Assembly (NCBI GenBank): GCA_023247705.1
Contig: JAHFFY010000016.1
Location: 1 to 37,116, forward strand
DNA from: Candidatus Omnitrophota bacterium
GTDB lineage: Bacteria > Omnitrophota > Gorgyraeia > Zapsychrales > JAHFFX01
Reading direction: 5' to 3'
Length of the DNA stretch: 37,116 nucleotides
The position numbers and the translations under genes are program-made. This document shows positions 23,459 through 31,804 of the stretch, piece after piece (within the stretch, counting starts at the first letter, position 1; each line of letters opens with the position of its first letter). Under the pieces are notes generated by a model. That model was not told where the DNA came from, did not search any database, and saw only the letters and a list, made by a program, of their open reading frames with translations.

Positions 23459-23516
23459 CCAGTCACAGCGTCACCGGTGACGTGTGACTGGTGATTGGTG
23501 ATTGGTGATTGGTGAC
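23459..23516. repeat. Hairpin plus 7-bp tandem repeats between nuoA and nuoB
   Basis: CCAGTCACA (23459-23467) pairs with TGTGACTGG (23483-23491), enclosing the perfect 12-base palindrome GTCACCGGTGAC (23470-23481). Three TGGTGAT units and a TGGTGAC follow directly to 23515. It sits inside the operon, where it could slow transcription or protect mRNA ends. Confidence 0.7.
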
Positions 23517-23534
23517 TTTACCAGCACTTAAAAT

Positions 23535-23888
23535 CTACTCCCACTCCAACGCGCCTTTTTTCCAGACGTAACAAAACCCCAACACCACAAACCCCATAAA
23601 AACCGCCATCTCGGCTAAACCGAACAGCCCCAACTCCCGGAACATGACCGCCCAGGGATAAAGGAAAACCATCTCAACATCGAAGATAATAAAAAGCATC
23701 GCAACAATATGAAAATGAACGGAAGCTTGCCCATGCGGGGAAGACATCGCTTCCTTGCCGCATTCAAAAGGTTTCGATTTTGCAGCGCTGGGGACTTTGG
23801 GACTGAGAAGCTTTGGGACCGTCAACAAGAATGCCGCGAGGGCCAAGGCGAATAAGAAAGCAAATATAATTGCAAGATATTCTAACAT
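23535..23888 (-). CDS. nuoA: NADH-quinone oxidoreductase subunit A
   Basis: 117 residues and three membrane helices. The motif KPFECGKEAMSSPHGQASVHFHIVAMLFIIFDVEMVFLYPW covers the loop cysteine and the conserved acidic residues of helix 2. It begins the nuoABCDEFGHI block, 70 bases after pntB, with GAAGG near the start codon. No strong promoter is visible in that gap, so transcription may read through from pntB. Confidence 0.95.
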   Translation of the reverse strand: MLEYLAIIFAFLFALALAAFLLTVPKLLSPKVPSAAKSKPFECGKEAMSSPHGQASVHFHIVAMLFIIFDVEMVFLYPWAVMFRELGLFGLAEMAVFMGFVVLGFCYVWKKGALEWE

Positions 23889-23958
23889 TTGATCGAGCCT
23901 TCAATTAAAAAATTCTTAAACAGACATCCTCTGATTGATGAATCCCTTCAACGATTCC

Positions 23959-25341
23959 TTAGACCAACGCCGATTTAAATTCCGCCACCAGCCCCTGCAG
24001 AGACTGTTTGGCATCGCCGAAAACCATCAGCGTATTTTCATTGTAAAACAGTTCGTTCTCCACACCGGCAAAACCGGGGGCCATCGAACGCTTCAGGACA
24101 AACACCGTCTTGGCTTTATAAACTTCGATGATCGGCATGCCGTAAATCGGACTGGTCTTGTCGTGCTCGGCCGCCGGATTCACGACATCGTTGGCCCCGA
24201 TCACAATCGCCACATCCACCGTGTCCAGCATCGGATTGATCTCTTCCATCTCGATCAACTGGTCATAGGAGATGTTCGCTTCGGCCAATAAAACATTCAT
24301 ATGGCCGGGCATGCGTCCGGCCACCGGATGGATGGCAAAACGCACTTCGCAGCCGTTCTTTTCCAGAAATTCGCTCAATTCCCTGACGGCGTGCTGAGCT
24401 TGTGCCACAGCTAATCCATAACCAGGAACAACCACGACGGATTTTGCCGCCTCCAGAATCAGATACGCATCTTCGAGAGAAATCGATTTCGCTTCCTTTT
24501 TTTCAGCGCTTCCTTTTTTCTTCACCTCGGCCGCGAAGCCTCCGAACAAGACATTGGTCAACGACCGGTTCATGGCCTTGCACATGATGATACTTAATAT
24601 AATCCCGTTGGCTCCAACCAGCGCGCCGACAACGATCAGGACCGTATTGTGAATCACAAAACCCGTGGTGCACGCGACCAACCCCGAATAACTGTTCAAG
24701 ACAGAAATAACAACCGGCATATCCGCCCCGCCGATGGGAATGACCAGAAAAACCCCAAAGACAAACGACAAGATCAGAATCGTCAAGAAAACCGGATAAC
24801 TGCCCAAGGGATTACTGATGAATAAAACCCCGCCGATCAAAAGCGCGATTAAGATTCCAATATTTAAAAATTGCATACCGGGAAATTTAATGGATTTCCC
24901 GGGAATGCGTTCACTTAATTTCCCCCAGGCAATACAACTTCCGGTGAACGTCACGCCTCCAATTAAAATGGAAAGAAATATCGAAACAGTAATAATCGGA
25001 TCTGTGGTCGGATGATTGTGATACGCGGACCAGTCCACCAGCAGACTGGCCAACCCTCCAAATCCGTGCAGCAAGGCAATCGTCTCCGGCATTTGAGTCA
25101 TGGCCGCGCGGTAGGCGGTAAAAATCCCGGCGGACGCCCCCAGGAATATCCCGAGAAGAATCCATTGATACGAAAGAATCCCTTTACTGAATAACGTCAC
25201 AACCACCGCCAGCAGCATGCCGACCATGGAAAGGAAATTTCCTTTCCGGGCCGTGACCGGGGAACCCAGCATTTTCAGCCCGAAGGCAAAAAGAATACAG
25301 CTGATAATATAGGTAAAATTGATAATAAGGGTGACATCCAT
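23959..25341 (-). CDS. pntB: NAD(P) transhydrogenase beta subunit
   Basis: 460 residues. About eight to nine membrane helices are followed, from about residue 290, by the soluble NADP-binding domain with VVVPGYGLAVAQAQHAVREL, HPVAGRMPGHMNVLLAEA, GANDVVNPAA and MAPGFAGVENELF. The enzyme moves hydride between NADH and NADP+ using the proton gradient. The small transmembrane alpha subunit is three bases upstream. The NAD-binding alpha subunit is not in the window, so the local set is incomplete. It lies immediately upstream of nuoA on the same strand. Confidence 0.95.
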   Translation of the reverse strand: MDVTLIINFTYIISCILFAFGLKMLGSPVTARKGNFLSMVGMLLAVVVTLFSKGILSYQWILLGIFLGASAGIFTAYRAAMTQMPETIALLHGFGGLASLLVDWSAYHNHPTTDPIITVSIFLSILIGGVTFTGSCIAWGKLSERIPGKSIKFPGMQFLNIGILIALLIGGVLFISNPLGSYPVFLTILILSFVFGVFLVIPIGGADMPVVISVLNSYSGLVACTTGFVIHNTVLIVVGALVGANGIILSIIMCKAMNRSLTNVLFGGFAAEVKKKGSAEKKEAKSISLEDAYLILEAAKSVVVVPGYGLAVAQAQHAVRELSEFLEKNGCEVRFAIHPVAGRMPGHMNVLLAEANISYDQLIEMEEINPMLDTVDVAIVIGANDVVNPAAEHDKTSPIYGMPIIEVYKAKTVFVLKRSMAPGFAGVENELFYNENTLMVFGDAKQSLQGLVAEFKSALV

Positions 25342-25344
25342 CGT

Positions 25345-25626
25345 TTATACTTTTTTCTTAAACATCTTTAACATTTTTTCAGTGATCAAATATCCGCCGA
25401 CCACATTATAGGTGGCCAGGGCAACGGCGGCTGTGCCCAGAAAAATGGAAAAGCCGCTGTCCACATCCGATCCTGCGGCGATCAACGCGCCGACGAGCGT
25501 GATCCCCGAAATCGCATTGGCCTCCGACATGAGCGGTGTATGAAGTAACGGTGGCACGCGGGAGATCATCACAAATCCCAAAAAGACCGAAAGCGCCAAA
25601 ATCATCAATAAATACATCAGATCCAT
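25345..25626 (-). CDS. pntAb: NAD(P) transhydrogenase alpha subunit, transmembrane part
   Basis: 93 residues, three membrane helices, with the family sequences RVPPLLHTPLMSEANAISGI and the YNVVGGYLITEKMLKMF ending. In three-subunit transhydrogenases this protein supplies the alpha-type helices of the proton channel. AAAGGA lies 6 bases upstream of ATG 25626. The gene normally upstream, pntAa (NAD-binding domain), is replaced here by a DUF502 membrane protein gene. Confidence 0.92.
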   Translation of the reverse strand: MDLMYLLMILALSVFLGFVMISRVPPLLHTPLMSEANAISGITLVGALIAAGSDVDSGFSIFLGTAAVALATYNVVGGYLITEKMLKMFKKKV

Positions 25627-25647
25627 ATCCGTTCCTTTAATTAAAAT

Positions 25648-26256
25648 TCAGATTTTTATTTCTTTCGGGGAAATAATCCCCGCGGAAACAACTGTTTTTA
25701 ATGTTTCTTCAATCGACCATCCCGGGTCGACGGTTGAGGAAAGTTTCACCACAAAAAGAAAACCGTGGGCTGGTGTCGGGGCTGCCGGAATGATATTAAA
25801 TGAATATTCCTCCTGAGATTTCTGATTAATCACCGGACTCACCACGAACGAAGGAAACATCGGACCCTCTTTCTTGATAGGAACGAACACGGCTTTTTTA
25901 AAGGCGTGTGTCTCTTGATTAACCGTCCAAAGACCTTGAGCGAATTGTTTACCAACAGCATAAATGGTGTTGATCAACGGAATCCGTTGCGTAAACCCTT
26001 CAATGAATTTCAGAAACTGATGACCGATGATATTGCTGACAATGATTCCAATCAAATAAAGAGAAATTAAAAGCAAAACAATGCCTAATCCCGGGATCTG
26101 ATGGATCTCAACAAATTTGTCCAAGAATTTCATGATCTTTCGATCAATTAAAATGTAAAAGAGCTGAATCGTAAACGCACATAATAAAAGAGGTATAATC
26201 GCCAGCAGGCCTCTTAAAATATGATTACGGATATGTGTCATAACATTTTTAATCAT
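25648..26256 (-). CDS. DUF502 family membrane protein
   Basis: 202 residues. Two membrane helices near the N-terminus (about 12-33 and 52-75) precede a soluble domain with the family motifs GHQFLKFIEGFTQRIPLINTIYAVGKQFAQ and APTPAHGFLFVV. DUF502 (COG2928) proteins are widespread and poorly characterised; the plant relatives are linked to stress signalling. It sits 21 bases upstream of pntAb on the same strand, so it may be the first gene of a long pnt-nuo transcript. A TATAAT box lies at 26299-26304 on the same strand but no good -35 box is apparent. Confidence 0.85.
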   Translation of the reverse strand: MIKNVMTHIRNHILRGLLAIIPLLLCAFTIQLFYILIDRKIMKFLDKFVEIHQIPGLGIVLLLISLYLIGIIVSNIIGHQFLKFIEGFTQRIPLINTIYAVGKQFAQGLWTVNQETHAFKKAVFVPIKKEGPMFPSFVVSPVINQKSQEEYSFNIIPAAPTPAHGFLFVVKLSSTVDPGWSIEETLKTVVSAGIISPKEIKI

Positions 26257-26410
26257 CGGCTTAGCCTGATCAACTCAAACCTCTCCAGTAACTTTTTAAT
26301 TATAGTACAGGAGTAAAAAACAAATGAATTTATTTGATATATTTTATTAAGATTAAACAAGATAAAGATTCAAGACAAGTCAAGAAAAAGTCAATTTTCC
26401 AGAGGGGATT

Positions 26411-27112
26411 TTAGGTGTCGATACTCAAACGGTACCCAACACCTGGTTCGGTGAGAATGTAGATGGGCCGGTTGGGATCGGATTCGATTTTATTGCGCAG
26501 ATTACTGACCATCACCCGTAAAAGATGGGCCACGCCTTCGAAATCTTCGGTTTTATTCCAAACCTCTTTCAACAACTCTTTGTGGGTGACGACCCTCCCC
26601 GCGTTCAAGACCAAGAGCTTCAGGATATTATATTCGATCGGCGTCAAATGGACCTGACGTCCTTTGACCAGCACAACCCGCTTGCCGATATCGATGGACA
26701 ATTTTCCAACGGTAAAGATCGTCTCGTTGCTTTCCGGCAGGAGTCGTCGGATCACGGCCCGGATGCGGGCGAGCATTTCGCCGACTTTAAAAGGTTTCGT
26801 CAGATAATCATCGGCTCCGGCATCGAGGGCGGCGATTTTATCCGATTCGCTTTCCCGCACCGACAAAATGATAATGGGAATTTTGGATCGCTCCCGGATC
26901 CGCTGAACGACTTTGGTTCCATCCATGTCCGGCAATCCCAAATCCAGAATGATGACATCCGGATACGAATAAATGGCGAGCTTCAGGGCCTCTGTCCCAT
27001 CCTCTGCCTCATAGACGCTGTAGCCATGCGAGACCAGGGTGGCTTTGAGGAAACGTCTGATCGCTTTCTCATCATCCACAATAAGGACCCGCAGGCTCTG
27101 GTCATTTCCCAT
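26411..27112 (-). CDS. OmpR-family response regulator, KdpE-like
   Basis: 233 residues. The receiver domain has acidic residues at 13-14, phospho-acceptor Asp 57 in VIILDLGLPDMDG, Ser 84, and Lys 106 in DDYLTKPFK. The C-terminal winged helix includes VHLTPIEYNILKLLVLNAGRVVTHKELLKEVW and the KdpE-like ending YILTEPGVGYRL. Its start overlaps the sensor kinase gene by 11 bases. There is no kdpFABC potassium pump nearby, so the regulated genes are unknown. Confidence 0.9.
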   Translation of the reverse strand: MGNDQSLRVLIVDDEKAIRRFLKATLVSHGYSVYEAEDGTEALKLAIYSYPDVIILDLGLPDMDGTKVVQRIRERSKIPIIILSVRESESDKIAALDAGADDYLTKPFKVGEMLARIRAVIRRLLPESNETIFTVGKLSIDIGKRVVLVKGRQVHLTPIEYNILKLLVLNAGRVVTHKELLKEVWNKTEDFEGVAHLLRVMVSNLRNKIESDPNRPIYILTEPGVGYRLSIDT

Positions 27113-28622
27113 CGGTTTTACTCTCTTTCCCGACTAAGGGCAAAATCACCGACACCGTCACCCCTTTTTGCGGATTATTTTCGGCAAAAATCTCTCCGCC
27201 GTGCGCCTCCGCGATCCCTTTACAAATGGAAAGCCCCAGCCCCGTCCCGCTGATCTGACGGGGTTTGACCGCCCGGTAAAATTTATCAAAAATCCTCAGC
27301 AAATCATCCTTCGGAATTCCGATCCCTTCGTCTTGGACACTGATTTTAATTTGATCCTGGAGACATTCCGCTTTAATGGTGATCGTGGTCTCCGGCTGGG
27401 AATATTTGACCGCGTTGTCGACCAAATTGATAAAAATCCGCATCATTAACACAAAATCCATCGGGACTTCCGGAAAATCTTCGGGGATGTGAATCAGAAT
27501 ATTTCTTTTTTCAATCCCGTCTTTCAGTGGTTGCAACGAAGCGCCGATCACATCTCTGAGTTCGCAAGGTTCGATATGAATCTTCAAGGCCTTGGCTTCC
27601 AAACGCGTCATATCAAGGAGATTACTCACCAGCCGGTTCAGGTGATCCGAATCTTCATAGGCTGTGGCCAAAAGTTCTTCCCGCGTTTGTTGATCCAAAG
27701 ACGAGAAATCATGCAACAGCGTATCCAAAACCCCCATGATCGACACCAGCGGGGTTCTTAAATCATGGGAAATCGAATTCAACAACGCCGTCTGAAGTTT
27801 TTCGGTTTCGCGCAGGAGTTCAAGCTGGAGGGAAACATCCGCCAACTTGGTCCGTTGGATCGCGATCGCCGCCTGATTCGCCAACATGCTTAACAGATAA
27901 TTCTCCTTGGGATCACAGGCCGTATGGTCTTCTTTAAACAAAATTCCCAACACCCCAAACGTTCCTTGCGATGTTTTAAGCGGCAGATACTGCGACTTGG
28001 ATTCGTAAAAAACCCGCGTGCACAATCCGGCGGGCTGCCCATGCTCGAAGACCCATGCGGCGATCGTTCGTTCAGATTCGGGCAGTGGAAAGCCGGGATC
28101 AAAGCTGACCAAATCAAGTTTATGATCCTCCAACAAAAAAATAGCGACATAACAATCAAAAATTTTTCCGACATTCATCCGGATAATCCGCAATACATCT
28201 TGAAAAGAATCGGACGTCGCCAAATCTTTGCTTAAATCGCAAAGCATCGTGGCCTGGATTTCCCGGTCGCTGGCTTTCATCGCCTGTTGCCTGGTTTTGG
28301 AGGCGAGTGTACTGACCAGTAAACCGACCACCAGAAATCCGATGAGAATAAACGCGGATTGAAGATCAAAACCCGCCAGCGATGCATTCGGAGGCATAAA
28401 AAAACATTTAAACGCGAAAACGCTCAGGACCGAACTTAAGACCGCCGGCCCCCGGCCCCATCGCACAGCGATCATCACGACAAAGAGCAAATAAAACATA
28501 TCCAGGTTCATGGGACCGAAGACGCTCCTCACGAACAAGCCAAAACAAGTGACCAGCGCAATCACGGCCACACTCTTGAGATAGGGAAAAATTTGAGCGG
28601 AAATTAATTTCGACTGGTTCAA
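27102..28622 (-). CDS. Sensor histidine kinase, KdpD-like without the KdpD/USP N-terminus
   Basis: 506 residues: a four-helix DUF4118-type membrane domain (about 15-108), a linker helix, a GAF-like domain (about 125-258), then HisKA with phospho-accepting His 286 (LLNSISHDLRTPLVSIMG) and a HATPase domain with NLVDNAVKYS, DEGIGIPKDDLLRIFDKFYR and GTGLGLSICKGI. Full KdpD has an additional 400-residue cytoplasmic KdpD and universal-stress domain at the N-terminus; that part is absent. The arrangement resembles the many orphan KdpD-type kinases that do not regulate potassium transport. It is in an operon with the downstream response regulator. Confidence 0.9.
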   Translation of the reverse strand: MNQSKLISAQIFPYLKSVAVIALVTCFGLFVRSVFGPMNLDMFYLLFVVMIAVRWGRGPAVLSSVLSVFAFKCFFMPPNASLAGFDLQSAFILIGFLVVGLLVSTLASKTRQQAMKASDREIQATMLCDLSKDLATSDSFQDVLRIIRMNVGKIFDCYVAIFLLEDHKLDLVSFDPGFPLPESERTIAAWVFEHGQPAGLCTRVFYESKSQYLPLKTSQGTFGVLGILFKEDHTACDPKENYLLSMLANQAAIAIQRTKLADVSLQLELLRETEKLQTALLNSISHDLRTPLVSIMGVLDTLLHDFSSLDQQTREELLATAYEDSDHLNRLVSNLLDMTRLEAKALKIHIEPCELRDVIGASLQPLKDGIEKRNILIHIPEDFPEVPMDFVLMMRIFINLVDNAVKYSQPETTITIKAECLQDQIKISVQDEGIGIPKDDLLRIFDKFYRAVKPRQISGTGLGLSICKGIAEAHGGEIFAENNPQKGVTVSVILPLVGKESKTDGK

Positions 28623-28681
28623 AGCGCAAATTCCTTCATGATCAGTTCAGGTTCTATCAAAAGTCATCATTAATACAAAAA

Positions 28682-28714
28682 TAAAAAAGCATGGATCAAA
28701 ATTCGGGTCCATGC
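28682..28714 (-). terminator. Rho-independent terminator
   Basis: GCATGGA (28689-28695) pairs with TCCATGC (28708-28714), and on the minus strand the stem is followed by a T-rich run. It lies about 75 bases beyond the stop of the exported-protein gene at 28788 and separates it from the kinase gene. Confidence 0.8.
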
Positions 28715-28787
28715 CTTCTATTTTATATAAAGATTTTGCCTATTTGTCCATGTTAAAATTTTAAGACGCGTTCGCTAACAAACCACC

Positions 28788-29453
28788 TTATTCATTATTA
28801 AAACTCCCATCACTTTTATAATTTTGATGAACGACACCTCTGGGAAAGTCATTGGCGCCCAAAAGAAATGTTTTGACCTGTCCCGCAAGGCTTTGTTCAA
28901 TCTGGTCCGTCCGGAGATCTTTCCAGACTTGCCGAAATTTTGGTTGGGACCATATAGTTTGCTCTTGAATGAGCCACTTCGCATAATCAAAATTATAGAG
29001 ATTGCCTAAGGCAAAAAGGGCGTCATCTGTTGTGGCGATCCCCAAGCCATCGATCACCCATTGGTCTTTCGTTTTCATCAAGACGACCCGTTGGATGGTC
29101 TCTCCTTTCTCATGAACAACGACATATTCCAGTCTGAAAAATTGCAGTTTAAGCTTTTCATGATCTTCTCTCAAAAGGATATTGGATTTGCGTTCACGGA
29201 CTTTGCCGAACTTTTGATAGATCTGAGACAAGGCTGATTCAAAGCCGGCGAAATCTTCGTTCGTCTTAAAACGGGATGAAGTTAAATCTTTATAAATTGT
29301 TTTAAAGTCCTGCTGGCTGCATAATTCAAAAAAACGCTGAATGAATACCTGGCTGGACTCATACAATGGTTCCGGAGGATCTGAAAATACGCGAGGACTC
29401 GGGAGAACCAAGGCCATCACGATCATGGTGGTTAAAATAAATGATTTTCTCAT
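28788..29453 (-). CDS. Exported protein of unknown function
   Basis: 221 residues from ATG 29453, where MRKSFILTTMIVMALVLPSPRVFS forms a good signal peptide; the open frame continues upstream but overlaps the DoxX gene. The mature part has a helix-rich start (SSQVFIQRFFELCSQQDFKTIYKDL) and alternating strands ending VLMKTKDQWVIDGLGI, a pattern suggestive of an NTF2-like/DUF4019-type fold. No catalytic motif is visible. It lies 44 bases after the DoxX stop and before a terminator, so the two probably form an operon. Confidence 0.65.
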   Translation of the reverse strand: MRKSFILTTMIVMALVLPSPRVFSDPPEPLYESSQVFIQRFFELCSQQDFKTIYKDLTSSRFKTNEDFAGFESALSQIYQKFGKVRERKSNILLREDHEKLKLQFFRLEYVVVHEKGETIQRVVLMKTKDQWVIDGLGIATTDDALFALGNLYNFDYAKWLIQEQTIWSQPKFRQVWKDLRTDQIEQSLAGQVKTFLLGANDFPRGVVHQNYKSDGSFNNE

Positions 29454-29497
29454 TGAGGATATCTCTTTCTCTCTTCGGTGAACTTGGGGAGCAATTC

Positions 29498-29941
29498 CTA
29501 TTTGCGTTTTCCGAACATGATCCTGTCTAACGAAATAAATCCCGGCCCCAAAACCAATAAGAGAACGGCGATCCCCCAATAGACCAAGGCGGGCTCGTAG
29601 GACAGGCCTCCCTTAAGATTCACGAAGGGATCATGCCGCACGATCATATGCATGTGGACGGCGACCGACATCGTGCACAACAGGCCGAAGGAAAAAAGCG
29701 GCGTCAAAAATCCGAACGCCCAGGCAAAACCTCCCCCGAATTCCGAGATTGCGGCCAATAGCTGAAAAAAACCGGGAATATTCGACTCGGGACCAGCCCA
29801 GGCAAACGGGGTCTGGATTTTTCCCCATCCATGATGGATAAACGCGATGCCCGCAATCAGACGCAGCACCAATAATGCGACCGACGCACCGGCTGAGTGA
29901 GACACAGGTTGCCAAAAAGATTTTAAATTTGCTTTGCTCAT
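29498..29941 (-). CDS. DoxX family membrane protein
   Basis: 147 residues from ATG 29941, preceded by AAAGGAG at a 5-base distance. Four membrane helices with the DoxX signatures LLVLRLIAGIAFIHHGWGKI, FFQLLAAISEFGGGFAWAFGFLTPL and the final LLLVLGPGFISLDRIM. DoxX-type proteins act in quinone- or thiol-linked redox processes in membranes, but this branch is not assigned. The conserved histidines in HMHMIVRHDPF might bind a cofactor. The window upstream (29978-30082) carries no gene. Confidence 0.85.
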   Translation of the reverse strand: MSKANLKSFWQPVSHSAGASVALLVLRLIAGIAFIHHGWGKIQTPFAWAGPESNIPGFFQLLAAISEFGGGFAWAFGFLTPLFSFGLLCTMSVAVHMHMIVRHDPFVNLKGGLSYEPALVYWGIAVLLLVLGPGFISLDRIMFGKRK

Positions 29942-30082
29942 TTGGCTCCTTTCCATCAGGCCTTTTTTTCCTGACATGCGGACGTCATTATCTCATAAAA
30001 ACCGGCCGACGGAGAACATTCTTTTTTAAAAAATAAACCGTCGCGTACACCCGGTTCAACCGGATGAAAATGGGAGTGCTGT

Positions 30083-31114
30083 TTAATCCATTCGCCTCGC
30101 GTGGTCATGCTGCAGCAATAAATTATTCAAATAAATATCCGTTCCCACATCAGGACGATTTCCATGGGCAATAAACACATCCGCCAGATAACGGTCGTAT
30201 TTATCCGAACGGCTGGAGCGCACGATCAACGTCTGCGCTTCCTTAATATAGGCCTGCACAAAGGTCTTCGCGGCCTGGCCTTCTTTGGTGTTCAGCTCCG
30301 GACAATCCAGCCCGCGCAACCGAAGCGTCTCGCGGTGCCACTGGCCGAACCCTAAACTGAATCGCACCTTGAGCGTATCGCCGTCGATCACCTTCTCCAC
30401 GATCGCGGAATAGGTGTAAAGGTCTTGGGCGCCGCGTTTGCTTTCGAAGAGTTTGAATTTGTCTTCGGTCGGGCGCGATTCGACGATCGTTTGATCGCTG
30501 AAGCGCGCTTGCTGGACGGAAGTGATTTCCTGGAAATTTCCAAAACCTAAATCGAGATAAAATTCGGGTTCGTCGGCGGAGGCAACATTCGGGCGTTTGA
30601 CGATGCGGTAGGTGTAGGGCGTGCCGCGTTGGGGGGTTAAAAGTTGACTCTGAGTTCGTAGTTCTGGGCTCTTCGCTCTTGGAGCGTCAGCCGGTTGTTC
30701 GTCCTGGATCCGCGCGGCGAGTTCGTCGGCAGTCCAGGCGTGGCGGAAGGCGGCTTTTTCGAGTTGAGCACGTTTTTTATCATCGGAGACAGCAATAAGT
30801 TTTCGAAAATGGCTCCAGCTGAATTGTCGGCGGCCGCCGACAATTGGCGGGCGAGGATAAACCTTGACGAACTGAACACACCGGTGCAGATTGCTCAAAT
30901 CCACCTTAAGATCTTTCGCTAAGCGCTGAACGACCTCGGTCCCATACTCGGCGCGGTCGGCGTTTTTCAAAATATCCGCCTGAATGAGCTTCCCCGTCTC
31001 CCAGTACGTCCTCACCCGCTCCTCTTCAATCCGCCGCTGTCCTTCCACGAGCGCTTCGCGAACGCGTTTGAGAAGGGTTAGGTAGGTGTCGGATTTGATT
31101 GAAGATTTTGGCAT
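30083..31114 (-). CDS. DUF1016 N-terminal domain fused to a staphylococcal-nuclease domain
   Basis: 343 residues. Residues 10-140 match the YhcG/DUF1016 N-terminal helical domain (ALVEGQRRIEEERVRTYWETGKLI, FSWSHFRKLIAV). Residues 235-335 are a thermonuclease domain, KVIDGDTLKVRF through LNNLL. Active-site equivalents are retained: Asp 244, the Arg pair 265/267, Asp 270, Glu 273 (LRLRGLDCPEL) and Arg 308 (KYDRYLADV). Most DUF1016 proteins instead end in a PD-(D/E)xK nuclease domain. The joint (about 145-165) is low-complexity. It follows directly on the stop of an AT-rich membrane-protein gene, hinting at a two-gene unit. No signal peptide, so the nuclease is probably intracellular. Confidence 0.85.
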   Translation of the reverse strand: MPKSSIKSDTYLTLLKRVREALVEGQRRIEEERVRTYWETGKLIQADILKNADRAEYGTEVVQRLAKDLKVDLSNLHRCVQFVKVYPRPPIVGGRRQFSWSHFRKLIAVSDDKKRAQLEKAAFRHAWTADELAARIQDEQPADAPRAKSPELRTQSQLLTPQRGTPYTYRIVKRPNVASADEPEFYLDLGFGNFQEITSVQQARFSDQTIVESRPTEDKFKLFESKRGAQDLYTYSAIVEKVIDGDTLKVRFSLGFGQWHRETLRLRGLDCPELNTKEGQAAKTFVQAYIKEAQTLIVRSSRSDKYDRYLADVFIAHGNRPDVGTDIYLNNLLLQHDHARRMD

Positions 31115-31804
31115 TTATTGTTGTTTTATAGGAATCAACTTCTCCAAGCCAAATGCTAATATTACGCCGATGGTAGCCCATAAGATATTTAGAATATTTC
31201 CGATTAGAAAAACATGATGAGAAGACATTCTATCTATTGATTTAGCAAATTGTTGCCAAGTAACAGCGACTTTGGTAGTAATCCAAAAGACAATAAACTC
31301 AGGTCGTCGAATTACTAACGCAAAAAAATACACCATAAGTTCTAAAGTTCCCAATAAATTTACAAATGAATACGCATCTTTAATCTTTCTCTCCCCACTT
31401 GATAAATAACGCCACAACAATTTATTAATCCAGTGATTTAGATAACCTCCCACAAGAACAGATATAAATATTCCAAACCATATTTGATCCAATAGAGAAT
31501 TATTTTTATTTGCTAGGGTAAAAAATCCTTGGATATAAAAATTCCTTCCTACAATAATTAAAAAAACCATAATGCTAACTAAATATATCCGATAAACTGT
31601 TTCCTTTTCAAAAGAACCAAACCCTAAATTATGTTTTCTAGCGGTAAACCATGCAACAATGCAATGCACAAACAGGACTAAAGACGGCATCAACAAAATA
31701 AAAGCTGCACCATTTTCCATATTAATACTAAAATGAAATTTATAGTACAGCCAATAAAAAGACCAATACAAGATTAAGGAAAATAATTGTTCAATAAGTT
31801 TCAT
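31115..31804 (-). CDS. Polytopic membrane protein of unknown function
   Basis: 229 residues with about six to seven hydrophobic helices and few charges. The coding sequence is visibly more AT-rich than the DUF1016-nuclease gene that follows with no gap. No family motif is recognised. Position and base composition suggest acquisition from elsewhere; a role beside the nuclease is possible but unproven. Confidence 0.6.
   Translation of the reverse strand: MKLIEQLFSLILYWSFYWLYYKFHFSINMENGAAFILLMPSLVLFVHCIVAWFTARKHNLGFGSFEKETVYRIYLVSIMVFLIIVGRNFYIQGFFTLANKNNSLLDQIWFGIFISVLVGGYLNHWINKLLWRYLSSGERKIKDAYSFVNLLGTLELMVYFFALVIRRPEFIVFWITTKVAVTWQQFAKSIDRMSSHHVFLIGNILNILWATIGVILAFGLEKLIPIKQQ

Noticed and set aside
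23484-23516. Short tandem repeats considered as a CRISPR array
   Set aside because: Units are 7 bases long with no spacers and there are no cas genes in the window.
26525-27253. 242-codon plus-strand frame
   Set aside because: Antisense shadow of the response regulator gene, whose receiver and winged-helix motifs are intact.
29454-29579. N-terminal extension of the exported protein at 28788
   Set aside because: It overlaps the end of the DoxX gene, and the signal peptide begins at 29453.
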